A stretch of DNA of 64,000 bases from Pseudomonas sp. Irchel 3E20. Its GTDB lineage: Bacteria; Pseudomonadota; Gammaproteobacteria; Pseudomonadales; Pseudomonadaceae. The DNA lies in NCBI RefSeq assembly GCF_900187645.1, contig NZ_FYEE01000003.1, positions 246,552-310,551 of the forward strand, given 5' to 3'. This document shows positions 54,662 through 62,670 of the stretch, in pieces (position 1 is the stretch's first letter; every line of letters starts with the position of its first letter). Position numbers and translations under genes: made by a program. The notes under the pieces are model-generated. The model made no database searches, had not been told where the DNA came from, and saw only the letters and a program-made list of their open reading frames with translations.

Positions 54662-56175
54662 ATAGATATTTTTACCTTGAGCGGGAACTGAGCGGGCGGG
54701 AGGTGCTGATATTTTTTACAGTCGCGTGTTATGCCTTTATTTATCCGTTGTTACTCGCGGATTATTTTTATATCGATGACAGTTGGCGAGCTCAGCTGGC
54801 TGGGTTGGCCTGGAAAGAACAGGGCCGTATTCTCACCCAATGGCTTTATCAGGGCCTGTCGTTTACAGAGGGGGCGCCGAATATATTTCCCTTGCCTTTA
54901 TTGGCTTCTACCTTGGTCATGGCGTTTGCCCTTCGGCGTTTGGTCTTTCATTATTTTCCAGCCGTCACGCTTGCCCACTGTTTTATCGTTTTACCGCTTT
55001 GGTACAGCCCGTTCTTTTTGCAAAACCTGTCTTATCAATATGACGGCCCCGCGATGGCGCTGGGCGTGGCGGCGGTTATCTATGCGATGGTGATTTCGGG
55101 GCGAACGTTGCTAGGGCGAATTATTTTTCCCAGTGGGCTGTTGGCAGTGGCACTAAGTTTTTACCAGATGAATATCAATGTGTTTGTAGGGTTATGTTGT
55201 GTGGAGTTGATTCGCTGTATCAACGAACACCTGCGCATGAGCCGAGTGTGGTTGTTGATGGGCCGCAGGTTGGCCCAACTGGGGGCAGGGGTACTTATTT
55301 ACTACCTGACCGCGCATCAACTGACGAACGCGGACAGAACTGCGCTACTGGCGCTGGATTCAAACTGGTTTGTGCGCATGGGCGAAAACCTGTCGCTGAC
55401 CGCCTACAGGGTCGGCATGCTTTATAACGCCGGGAACACCTGGTTATGTTGGGCGCTATTGTTATTGGCGGCGGTGGGGGGCGGGTTAATGGGCGTGCGA
55501 ATTGTGCGCTCGGCCAATTCAGGTGCTCATAAATTATTGTTAATGGCGGCCAGTGGTGTGGCGGTGGTGGTGTTGCTTGTTTCCGTTTCAGGCCTGGCAA
55601 TGGTGTTTGAAGAGTTTAATGACGGAGCCAGGCTAATGTTGGGGTTGGGTGCGCTGCTTGTGGGTATTTTTTACCTGGCTTGGCAGGCCTTGGTTCGCAT
55701 CTATGCGCCGCTGGGCTTTTTGTTAGTAGTGCCGGTCGTCGCGATGTTGTCGTTTTCATACGCCTATGGTCGGGTCTTGAATGTGCAGAAAATTTTCACC
55801 GACAGTGTCTCTCAGGGGCTGGCTGAAAGACTTTTATCCGATACCAAGTTACAACAGGTTCAGATGTTCTATATGGTCAATATCTCCACCCGGGGCTGGC
55901 TGGCCGGTGCACAGGGCTCGACCCAAGTGATACCGGCCTTGAAGTATGTATTGAATGTGAACTTTATCGTTTTGCCGGAAATGATGCCGCGTTTGGGGGC
56001 AACTAATGTGTTAACGATCAGTGAAAAGACCTTTCGCGAGAAAGTGCCGGAGCATTCGCTAAAACCAGTGGTGAGTCACAGGTTCTACGACATCTACGTG
56101 GTGGGCGCCGAAGGTTACATCTATATGAAGCCCCTCTTGCACAGCGAGCACTACAACATGAAGTTGGGGCAGTAA
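54658..56175 (+). CDS. Membrane glucosyltransferase, GtrII/GtrC-like
   Basis: A 505-residue polytopic membrane protein with about ten hydrophobic segments and periplasmic loops. The N-terminal YFYIDDSWRAQLAG carries the acidic residues typical of the glucosyltransferase-domain (GtrII) family, whose members transfer glucose from undecaprenyl phosphate to O-antigen units. The C-terminal 140 residues are soluble and probably periplasmic. The ATGA overlap with gtrA implies coupled translation. Codon usage is AT-rich (many TTT, ATT and TTA). The family assignment is by pattern and context; the acceptor is unknown. Confidence 0.78.
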   Translation: MNRYFYLERELSGREVLIFFTVACYAFIYPLLLADYFYIDDSWRAQLAGLAWKEQGRILTQWLYQGLSFTEGAPNIFPLPLLASTLVMAFALRRLVFHYFPAVTLAHCFIVLPLWYSPFFLQNLSYQYDGPAMALGVAAVIYAMVISGRTLLGRIIFPSGLLAVALSFYQMNINVFVGLCCVELIRCINEHLRMSRVWLLMGRRLAQLGAGVLIYYLTAHQLTNADRTALLALDSNWFVRMGENLSLTAYRVGMLYNAGNTWLCWALLLLAAVGGGLMGVRIVRSANSGAHKLLLMAASGVAVVVLLVSVSGLAMVFEEFNDGARLMLGLGALLVGIFYLAWQALVRIYAPLGFLLVVPVVAMLSFSYAYGRVLNVQKIFTDSVSQGLAERLLSDTKLQQVQMFYMVNISTRGWLAGAQGSTQVIPALKYVLNVNFIVLPEMMPRLGATNVLTISEKTFREKVPEHSLKPVVSHRFYDIYVVGAEGYIYMKPLLHSEHYNMKLGQ

Positions 56176-56183
56176 GTCGTGCC

Positions 56184-56480
56184 CTAAACATCCACAATCA
56201 CCAACGTCCCATGGCTGCCCGCCAGCACGCCATGGGCCTGCCCCGCCGGCACCAGGTACAGGTTGCCCGGGCCGACTTCCACCACCGCGCCGCCAATGTC
56301 CAGGCGCAGGCAGCCGCTGATGACCAGCAAGCCTTCGTTGTAGTCGTGGGTTTCCTGTGGGTAGGCCTGTGCGTCCATGCGCAGCACCTTGATGCGCGCA
56401 GGGCCGACCTGGCCCAGAACGGTGGAGGCCCAGGGGCCCGGTAGGTGCCGGGCCAGTGCGTCGAAATCCAGTAAAGGCAT
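56184..56480 (-). CDS. Small cupin-domain protein
   Basis: A 98-residue single-domain cupin. Motif 1 is degenerate (AYPQETHDYNEGLLVISG) and motif 2 reads VGPGNLYLVPAGQAHGV, so some metal-binding His/Glu residues are present. AAGGAG before the ATG at 56480 decides the start; an upstream in-frame ATG has no such site. It ends eight bases from the convergent glucosyltransferase gene. Substrate and role are unknown. Confidence 0.82.
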   Translation of the reverse strand: MPLLDFDALARHLPGPWASTVLGQVGPARIKVLRMDAQAYPQETHDYNEGLLVISGCLRLDIGGAVVEVGPGNLYLVPAGQAHGVLAGSHGTLVIVDV

Positions 56481-56542
56481 GGTGTACTCCTTGTGCAACG
56501 TGCCTTCGGTGGTCCGGTTGGGCGGGATTTTTTAGGGGAGGG

Positions 56543-58162
56543 TCAGGCTAGCGCTTCTTCGTGGGGCTCGAAACTGTCCGCCCGGGCCATTTGCCACATA
56601 CGCGAGTAGAACTCGCCGTTGACCTCGCCGGTGAGCAATTCGCCCGGTTTGAGGAACACGTGCAACTGCGAGAACAGTTTGATTTCGGTGGCCGACATGC
56701 GCCGCACCAGGTGCTTGGCCGACAGTTGCGCGGGGTGGTCCAGGCCGGCGGCGGCGAGCATCTCGGCCAGGGCCTTGAGGGTGTTGCGGTGGAAGTTGAA
56801 CACGCGCTGGGCCTTGTCCGGCACCACCAGGGCGCGCTGGCGCAGGCTGTCTTGGGTGGCCACGCCCGTGGGGCACTTGTTGGTGTGGCAGCTTTGCGAC
56901 TGGATGCAGCCGATGGCGAACATAAAGCCGCGCGCCGAGTTGGCCCAGTCGGCGCCGATGGCCAGCACGCTGGCGATGTCGAAGGCACTGACGATCTTGC
57001 CGCTGGCGCCGAGCTTGATCTTGTCGCGCAGGTTCAGGCCCACCAGGGTGTTGTGCACGAACAGCAGGCCTTCGCGCAGCGGCACGCCGATGTGGTCGGT
57101 GAACTCCACTGGCGCGGCGCCGGTGCCGCCCTCCTTGCCGTCGATCACGATGAAGTCTGGCAGGATCCCGGTTTCCAGCATGGCCTTGGCGATGCCCATG
57201 AACTCCCACGGGTGGCCCAGGCAGAACTTGAAGCCCACCGGCTTGCCGCCCGACAGTTCGCGCAACTGGGCGACGAAGTGCATCAGCTCGATGGGGGTGG
57301 AAAACGCGCTGTGGCGTGAGGGCGAGATGCAGTCCTCGCCCATGGGCACGCCGCGGGTTTCGGCAATTTCCCGGGTGACTTTGTGTTTGGGCAGGATGCC
57401 GCCGTGGCCGGGTTTGGCGCCCTGGCTCATCTTGATTTCGATCATGCGCACTTGCGGTGTCTGCGCCTGGGCGGCGAAGCGCTCGGGGTCGAAACGGCCA
57501 TCGCTGGTGCGGCAGCCGAAGTAGCCGCTGCCCAGTTCCCAGGTCAGGTCGCCGCCGTGTTCGCGATGGTAGGCGCTGATGCTGCCTTCGCCGGTGTCGT
57601 GGGCGAAATTGCCGAGCTTGGCGCCCTGGTTGAGGGCGCGGATGGCGTTGGCGCTCAGGGAGCCGAAACTCATGGCCGAGATGTTGAACACCGACGCCGA
57701 GTACGGCTGGGTGCACTGCGGGCCGCCGACGATCACGCGAAACCCGGCCGGGTCGCTCAACGGTGCCGGGCGCATGGAGTGGCCGATGAACTCGAAGCCT
57801 GACTGGTAGACGTCGATCAGGGTGCCGAACGGCTTGTCGGCGCTTTCATTCTTGGCCCGCGAATACACCAGGGAGCGCTGCGCGCGGGAGAAGGGCAGGG
57901 CATCGCTGTCGGATTCGAGCAGGTACTGGCGGATCTCCGGGCGAATGCCTTCGACCAGATAGCGGATGTTGCCCAGAATCGGGTAATTGCGCCGCACCGC
58001 GTGGGGGCTTTGCAGCAAGTCGAACAACCCCAACAGGCTCAACAGCCCGGTGACCAGGGCGAAGGGCCACAGCCAGTCGTGATGCAAAAAGGGCAGGCTG
58101 GCGAGTGTAAACAGCACGCACGCAGCAAAGAAGGCGTAGCGGCTCAGGAGGGACAGGCTCAT
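56543..58162 (-). CDS. FMN-binding glutamate-synthase-family protein
   Basis: The 539-residue protein begins with two hydrophobic segments (about 8-60) and continues with the FMN-binding barrel of the glutamate synthase large subunit. Typical stretches are FGSLSANAIRALNQGAKLGN, GAKPGHGGILPKHKVT, IVIDGKEGGTGAAP and the cysteine cluster GCIQSQSCHTNKCPTG, which in GltB binds the iron-sulfur centre. It lacks the amidotransferase domain. Such stand-alone proteins are common and mostly uncharacterised; a membrane-linked oxidoreductase is inferred. AAGGA precedes ATG 58162. Confidence 0.88.
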   Translation of the reverse strand: MSLSLLSRYAFFAACVLFTLASLPFLHHDWLWPFALVTGLLSLLGLFDLLQSPHAVRRNYPILGNIRYLVEGIRPEIRQYLLESDSDALPFSRAQRSLVYSRAKNESADKPFGTLIDVYQSGFEFIGHSMRPAPLSDPAGFRVIVGGPQCTQPYSASVFNISAMSFGSLSANAIRALNQGAKLGNFAHDTGEGSISAYHREHGGDLTWELGSGYFGCRTSDGRFDPERFAAQAQTPQVRMIEIKMSQGAKPGHGGILPKHKVTREIAETRGVPMGEDCISPSRHSAFSTPIELMHFVAQLRELSGGKPVGFKFCLGHPWEFMGIAKAMLETGILPDFIVIDGKEGGTGAAPVEFTDHIGVPLREGLLFVHNTLVGLNLRDKIKLGASGKIVSAFDIASVLAIGADWANSARGFMFAIGCIQSQSCHTNKCPTGVATQDSLRQRALVVPDKAQRVFNFHRNTLKALAEMLAAAGLDHPAQLSAKHLVRRMSATEIKLFSQLHVFLKPGELLTGEVNGEFYSRMWQMARADSFEPHEEALA

Positions 58163-58252
58163 ACGGTTTCCTTGGGTTCGGACGCTTCGGTCGATCAACG
58201 TCGACTTGTGTTGGCCTGCCACGCAGGCCACGGCAACGCCACAGCTTACCTG

Positions 58253-58348
58253 TGTAGGCGCGGGCTTGCCCGCGATGGCGGCATTGCTGCCCTTAAACAG
58301 CTAATGGCATGGCAGGCGCTATCGCGGGCAGGGCCCGCTCCCACAGGG
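58253..58348. repeat. REPIN between EAL gene and glutamate-synthase-like gene
   Basis: TGTGTAGGCGCGGGCTTGCC and the inverted CGCGGGCAGGGCCCGCTCCC flank a 60-base centre. It begins just before the end of the REC-GGDEF-EAL gene. Confidence 0.75.
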
Positions 58349-58356
58349 GGCGCGCA

Positions 58357-60189
58357 TCAAGCCTCGGGCATTTGCAGGCCATGCTTGAGCAGCAGGGCGA
58401 AGGTCTGCGGGTCGACCGCTTTGCTGAACAGGTAGCCTTGCACCTCCTCGCACTGCTGGGCTTTGAGGAAGGCCAGTTGGGCCAGGGTTTCCACGCCCTC
58501 GGCGATGATGTTCAGGTTCAGGCTGCGGCCCAGGCTGATGATGGCGCCGACCAGCGCGGCGTCGTTGCTGTCGGTACTCAGGTCGCGCACGAAGGATTGG
58601 TCGATTTTCAGCACGTCGATGGGAAACCGGCGCAAGTAGCTCAGGCTCGAATAGCCGGTGCCGAAGTCGTCGATGGCCAGGCGTACACCCAGGTCCTTGA
58701 TGGCGCGCAGGGTGGCGACGGTAGTGTCGACGTTCTGCATCAACACGCCTTCGGTGATTTCCAGCTCCAGCAGGGTCGGGTCCAGGCCCGTTTCGGCGAG
58801 GATCTGCTCGATGCTGGCAACGAAACCGCGTTGGCGGAAGTCGATGGCCGAAACGTTCACCGACAGGCTGATGGGCGCCAACCCCTGGGCCTGCCAGGCG
58901 CAGGCCTGGCGGCAGGCCTCGCAGAGCACCCATTTACTCAGGGGTACGATCAAGCCGCTGTCTTCGGCGACGCTGATGAAGTCCGAGGGGTAGACCCAGC
59001 CGTGGTCGGGTTTGAACCAGCGGATCAACGCCTCGGCGCCGACAATCCGCCCCGATTGCAGGTTCAGCTTGGGCTGGTAATGCAGCACGAATTCGCCCCG
59101 GGCCAGGGCCAGGCGAATACCGCTTTCGATGCCTTGCTGCTCGCGGGCCTGCTGGTTCATGGCTTCGATGAAAAAGCCGAAATCGTTGGGCGTGGACTCC
59201 TTGACGTTGCGCATGGCGGTTTCGGCTTTCTTTATCAGCGCCAGGGCGTCGAAGCCGTCATCGGGATAAATGCTGATGCCCAGGCTCGCGGTCACGCTCA
59301 GGTCGTGGGCGGCGATGTGCTGCGGCGCACTGACGGCGGCCAGGAGTTTTTGCGCGATGCGCTTGGTCTGCTGGGGATGGTGGATGTCGGCGAGGATCAC
59401 CACGAATTCGTCAGAGCCGTAGCGGAACACCGAGTCGGAGGCGCGCACCGTGGCCACCAGTTGCTTGCCCACGCGCTTGAGCATTTCGTCGCCGATGGGG
59501 TGGCCCAAGGCGTTGTTGATGCGTTTGAAACGGTCCAGGCCAAGGAACATCACCGCCAGTTGTTTATCGTGACGCCGCGACAGGGCCAGGGATTGGGTCA
59601 GGCGATCGCCCAGCAGCGTACTGTTGGGCAACTCGGTGAGCACGTCGTATTGCAGTAGGTGGGAGACCTTGAGCAGCTCATGCACCCGCTCCTCGATGGT
59701 GCGCTCCAGGCTGAGCATTTTGCTCGCCGCGTCCTGGGCCATTTGCCATTTCCACGTCAGGGCGTTGGCCATCTGGCGGATTTCCAGGCTATCGAAAGGC
59801 TTTTTCAGCACCAGCAACTGGTCGCCGAACTCCAGGCGCTGGGCCATGGCTTCCCAGGTGTAGTCCGAATAGGCCGTGCACAGGGCGATTTGCAGGTGCG
59901 GGTCAACCTGCCACAGCCGTTCGATGGTCTCCAGGCCATCCCAACCCGGCGGCATCTGCATGTCGGTGAACACCATGGCATAAGGCCGGCCCTCGGCCAC
60001 GGCGCGGGTCACCAGTTCCAGGGCTTCTTCGCCCTGGTAGGCCGAATCGAGCTCGAAATAGGGGCGCGGCCCCAGCGTGCCTGGGGCGGGGGCGGGCGGG
60101 GCGAGGATGTCGCGATAGTCCTGATGTATCGAAGGCGTGTCGTCGATTATCAGGATGCGCCGGTTGGTCAGCGCGGGGGCTGTTTTCAT
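58357..60189 (-). CDS. Response regulator with degenerate GGDEF and intact EAL domain
   Basis: A 610-residue cytosolic protein. The receiver domain (about 10-140) has phospho-acceptor D76 in FTDMQMP and conserved DD near 16. A coiled linker follows at about 160-175, then a GGDEF domain with signature GSDEF (258-262) and an EAL domain with E386-A-L, DDFGTGYSS and NIIAEGVET. The EAL residues look complete, so the protein should be a c-di-GMP phosphodiesterase controlled by phosphorylation; the altered GGDEF may be weak or serve as a GTP sensor. No partner histidine kinase gene is adjacent. The insertion PPAPAPGTLGPRP in the receiver is unusual. Confidence 0.9.
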   Translation of the reverse strand: MKTAPALTNRRILIIDDTPSIHQDYRDILAPPAPAPGTLGPRPYFELDSAYQGEEALELVTRAVAEGRPYAMVFTDMQMPPGWDGLETIERLWQVDPHLQIALCTAYSDYTWEAMAQRLEFGDQLLVLKKPFDSLEIRQMANALTWKWQMAQDAASKMLSLERTIEERVHELLKVSHLLQYDVLTELPNSTLLGDRLTQSLALSRRHDKQLAVMFLGLDRFKRINNALGHPIGDEMLKRVGKQLVATVRASDSVFRYGSDEFVVILADIHHPQQTKRIAQKLLAAVSAPQHIAAHDLSVTASLGISIYPDDGFDALALIKKAETAMRNVKESTPNDFGFFIEAMNQQAREQQGIESGIRLALARGEFVLHYQPKLNLQSGRIVGAEALIRWFKPDHGWVYPSDFISVAEDSGLIVPLSKWVLCEACRQACAWQAQGLAPISLSVNVSAIDFRQRGFVASIEQILAETGLDPTLLELEITEGVLMQNVDTTVATLRAIKDLGVRLAIDDFGTGYSSLSYLRRFPIDVLKIDQSFVRDLSTDSNDAALVGAIISLGRSLNLNIIAEGVETLAQLAFLKAQQCEEVQGYLFSKAVDPQTFALLLKHGLQMPEA

Positions 60190-60414
60190 CGTGAGGGCCT
60201 GAGTACTGCAAACCTGATGCGCCTCGGACTCATAGGGCCTCCCCTCCTGATAACTGCAATGGGCCGGGCATGGCGTTTATGCGCGGGGCAGCAAGAGCAT
60301 AGCCGGGGTCGTGGGCCTTCGCTGGCAGGTGCGTTCAATTTGCCACTGGGTAGCTGCAAATCCTGCGAGGCCGTGGGATATTTGCGGCTTTGCCGCCCAA
60401 GCCCAAGAGTCGCC

Positions 60415-60828
60415 ATGCCTGCCATCATCCGTATCGCCGCCGCCCTGTTGCTAGGGCCCAATGGTCACACCCTGCTGGTGCGCAAGCGCGGCACCCAGGC
60501 CTTTATGCAGCCGGGGGGCAAGATCGACCCTGGCGAGCAGCCGTTGCAGGCCCTGGCCCGCGAGCTGTTGGAGGAACTGGGCCTGCGGATCGACCCGGCC
60601 CAGGCCCGGTATTTGGGCGTATTCTCGGCCCCGGCGGCCAATGAACCGGGCTTTGAGGTGCAGGCCGAACTGTTCCAACTGCACATCGACGCCCCGGTGC
60701 AGCCGGCGGCGGAGATTGAAGAAGTGCAGTGGATCGACCCACTCACCGAGGGCAACCTGACGCTCGCCCCCCTGACCCGCGACCTGATCCTGCCGTTTTA
60801 CCGCGACACCTTGCTCACCACTGCCTGA
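60415..60828 (+). CDS. Nudix hydrolase
   Basis: A 137-residue hydrolase with a full Nudix box: G-x5-E-x7-RELLEELGL beginning at GGKIDPGEQP near residue 38. Such enzymes cleave nucleoside diphosphates linked to another group; the substrate cannot be told. The start MPAIIRIAA is chosen because the preceding in-frame sequence runs antisense to the EAL gene. It is followed after 24 bases by a LysE-type exporter and may be co-transcribed with it. Confidence 0.9.
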   Translation: MPAIIRIAAALLLGPNGHTLLVRKRGTQAFMQPGGKIDPGEQPLQALARELLEELGLRIDPAQARYLGVFSAPAANEPGFEVQAELFQLHIDAPVQPAAEIEEVQWIDPLTEGNLTLAPLTRDLILPFYRDTLLTTA

Positions 60829-60852
60829 CCTTTTTCGTACAAGGACTGCTCC

Positions 60853-61488
60853 ATGATTCCTATTCCCGACCTGCTTGTATTCGCCGCCGCCGCGCTGTTG
60901 ATGGTGCTGACGCCGGGGCCCAACATGATTTATCTGATTTCCCGTTCGATCTGCCAGGGCCGCAAGGCCGGCATCACCTCGCTGCTGGGCGTGGTGGCCG
61001 GGTTTTTCGTGCACCTGTTCGCGGCGGCGGCGGGTTTGACCGCAGTGTTCATGGCGGTGCCGATGGCCTATGAAGTGCTCAAGTGGGCGGGCGCGTTGTA
61101 CTTGCTGTGGCTGGCCTGGCAGGCCCTGAAACCGGGGGCGCGGTCGCCCTTCGAGGCCCAGCAATTGCCGGCCGATTCATCGAGGAAGTTGATCCTGATG
61201 GGCTTTCTCACCAGTGCCCTGAACCCCAAGATCGCCATGTTTTACCTGTCGATCTTCCCGCAGTTCATCAACCCCGAGCACGGCTCGGTGTTCACCCAGA
61301 GCCTGATCCTGGGCATGACCCAAATCAGCGTGAGCTTCTTCGTCAACTTGCTGATCGCGGTGTTCGCCGCCGGAATCAGCGCGTGGTTCGTGCACAACCC
61401 GCTGTGGCTGGCGGTGCAGCGCTACGTCATGGGTTTTGTGCTGGCAGCCTTGGCGGTGCGTTTGATGCTGGAACAGCGGCGGGCTTGA
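60853..61488 (+). CDS. LysE/RhtB-family amino-acid exporter
   Basis: A 211-residue inner-membrane protein with six hydrophobic segments. The family signature is at the N-terminus: LLMVLTPGPNMIYLISRSICQGRKAGI, with the usual GVVAGFFVHLFAAAAGL after it and FLTSALNPKIAMFYLSIFPQFI in the middle. These exporters expel homoserine, threonine, lysine or related compounds. AAGGA precedes the ATG. The position beside the Nudix gene gives no clue to substrate. Confidence 0.92.
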   Translation: MIPIPDLLVFAAAALLMVLTPGPNMIYLISRSICQGRKAGITSLLGVVAGFFVHLFAAAAGLTAVFMAVPMAYEVLKWAGALYLLWLAWQALKPGARSPFEAQQLPADSSRKLILMGFLTSALNPKIAMFYLSIFPQFINPEHGSVFTQSLILGMTQISVSFFVNLLIAVFAAGISAWFVHNPLWLAVQRYVMGFVLAALAVRLMLEQRRA

Positions 61489-61511
61489 CCCCCCGTCTAT
61501 TACCCCACCTT

Positions 61512-61623
61512 CTGTGGGAGCGGGCTTTGCCCGCGATGGCGGCATGCCAGCCCCTAGAGGTACAGAGGCTGAGCGGGCCTCATCGCGGGCAGAGCCCGCT
61601 CCCACAAAAAGCCTGCTCCCACA
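61512..61623. repeat. REPIN cluster downstream of the exporter gene
   Basis: CTGTGGGAGCGGGCTTTGCC and CATCGCGGGCAGAGCCCGCT form an inverted pair, followed by a partial third copy GCCTGCTCCCACA. It lies between convergent genes. Confidence 0.75.
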
Positions 61624-61644
61624 TGAGCTCTCGGGGCCGGTGGC

Positions 61645-62562
61645 TCAGCGCACCGCGCTCACCCCATCGAGGGTGGAGAACGAGGTGTCTTTGGCGGTGA
61701 GCAAAAAATCGCGCATGTACGGCGCGTCGAGCATGTCGGCGCGGATGCCGGCGTAGAGCGTGGCGAACAGGCCTTTTTCCCCCAGGCGCTTGGCCTTCAC
61801 GTAGCCGCGCGAGCTGTATTCATGCAGCGCCCAGTGGGGCATGCCGCACACCCCCCGCCCGCTGGCCACCAGTTGCATCATCATCACCGTCAGTTCCGAG
61901 GTGCGCACCTGCGCCGGTTCGATGTCGGCCGGCTCCAGGAAACGGGTGAAGATGTCCAGGCGATCGCGTTCCACCGGGTAGGTAATCAGGGTTTCGCGCA
62001 GAAGGTCTTCGGGCACGATGTAGGCCTTGTTCGCCAGCGCATGCTGGTTGGCCACCGCGAGCATCGCTTCGTAGGTGAACAGCGGCACATAGGTGATGCC
62101 CGCCAGCTCTACCGGGTCAGAGGTCACCACCAGGTCGAGGTCGCCACGGGCCAGGGCCGGCAGCGGGGCGAAGGAGAAACCTGAGGCCAGGTCCAGTTCC
62201 ACTTCCGGCCAGGCGTCGCGGAACTGGTCGATGGTGGGCATCAGCCACTGGAAGCAACTGTGGCACTCGATGGCCATGTGCAGGCGCCCGGCGGTGCCCC
62301 CGGCCAGGCGTGCGATGTCGCGCTCGGCGCCGCGCAGCAGCGGCAGGGTGGCATCGGCCAGTTGCAACAGGCGCAACCCGGCGCTGGTGAAACGCACCGG
62401 TTTGGTCTTGCGCACGAACAGCGCCATGCCCAGGCGCTCTTCCAGTTCCTTGAACTGGTGGGACAACGCCGATTGGGTCAAATGCAGGCGTTCGGCGGCT
62501 TCCACCAGGCTGTCGGCTTCGCGCAGGGCATGCAGGGTTTTCAAGTGACGGATTTCGAGCAC
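61645..62562 (-). CDS. metR: LysR-family activator of methionine synthesis
   Basis: A 305-residue LysR regulator with a helix-turn-helix at about 18-50 (DSLVEAAERLHLTQSALSHQFKELE) and an effector domain that in MetR senses homocysteine. Starting at GTG 62562 gives MLEIRHLKTL, which aligns with E. coli MetR MIEVKHLKTL and has GGAG six bases before; the ATG at 62574 would add four residues. It is divergent from metE with a TGAG-N5-CTCA site between, the classical MetR arrangement. It should activate metE when homocysteine accumulates. Confidence 0.93.
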   Translation of the reverse strand: MLEIRHLKTLHALREADSLVEAAERLHLTQSALSHQFKELEERLGMALFVRKTKPVRFTSAGLRLLQLADATLPLLRGAERDIARLAGGTAGRLHMAIECHSCFQWLMPTIDQFRDAWPEVELDLASGFSFAPLPALARGDLDLVVTSDPVELAGITYVPLFTYEAMLAVANQHALANKAYIVPEDLLRETLITYPVERDRLDIFTRFLEPADIEPAQVRTSELTVMMMQLVASGRGVCGMPHWALHEYSSRGYVKAKRLGEKGLFATLYAGIRADMLDAPYMRDFLLTAKDTSFSTLDGVSAVR

Positions 62563-62604
62563 CGCAGTCTCCATGAGTAAAACTTGTGTTCAACACGAAT
62601 ACAT

Positions 62605-62617
62605 TGAGTTTGTCTCA
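62605..62617. promoter_or_regulatory. Candidate MetR-binding site
   Basis: TGAGTTTGTCTCA is a perfect inverted repeat with a 5-base centre, close to the enterobacterial MetR consensus TGAA-N5-TTCA. It lies midway in the metR-metE spacer, about 53 bases before the metE start codon. Confidence 0.65.
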
Positions 62618-62670
62618 TGTTGGGTTGGGTGTCGACAATGGCGCCATCTTTTATAGGGAGCGACATCGTC

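Noticed and set aside
62563..62670. Cobalamin riboswitch before metE
   Set aside because: The spacer is too short, and I see no B12-box-like sequence.
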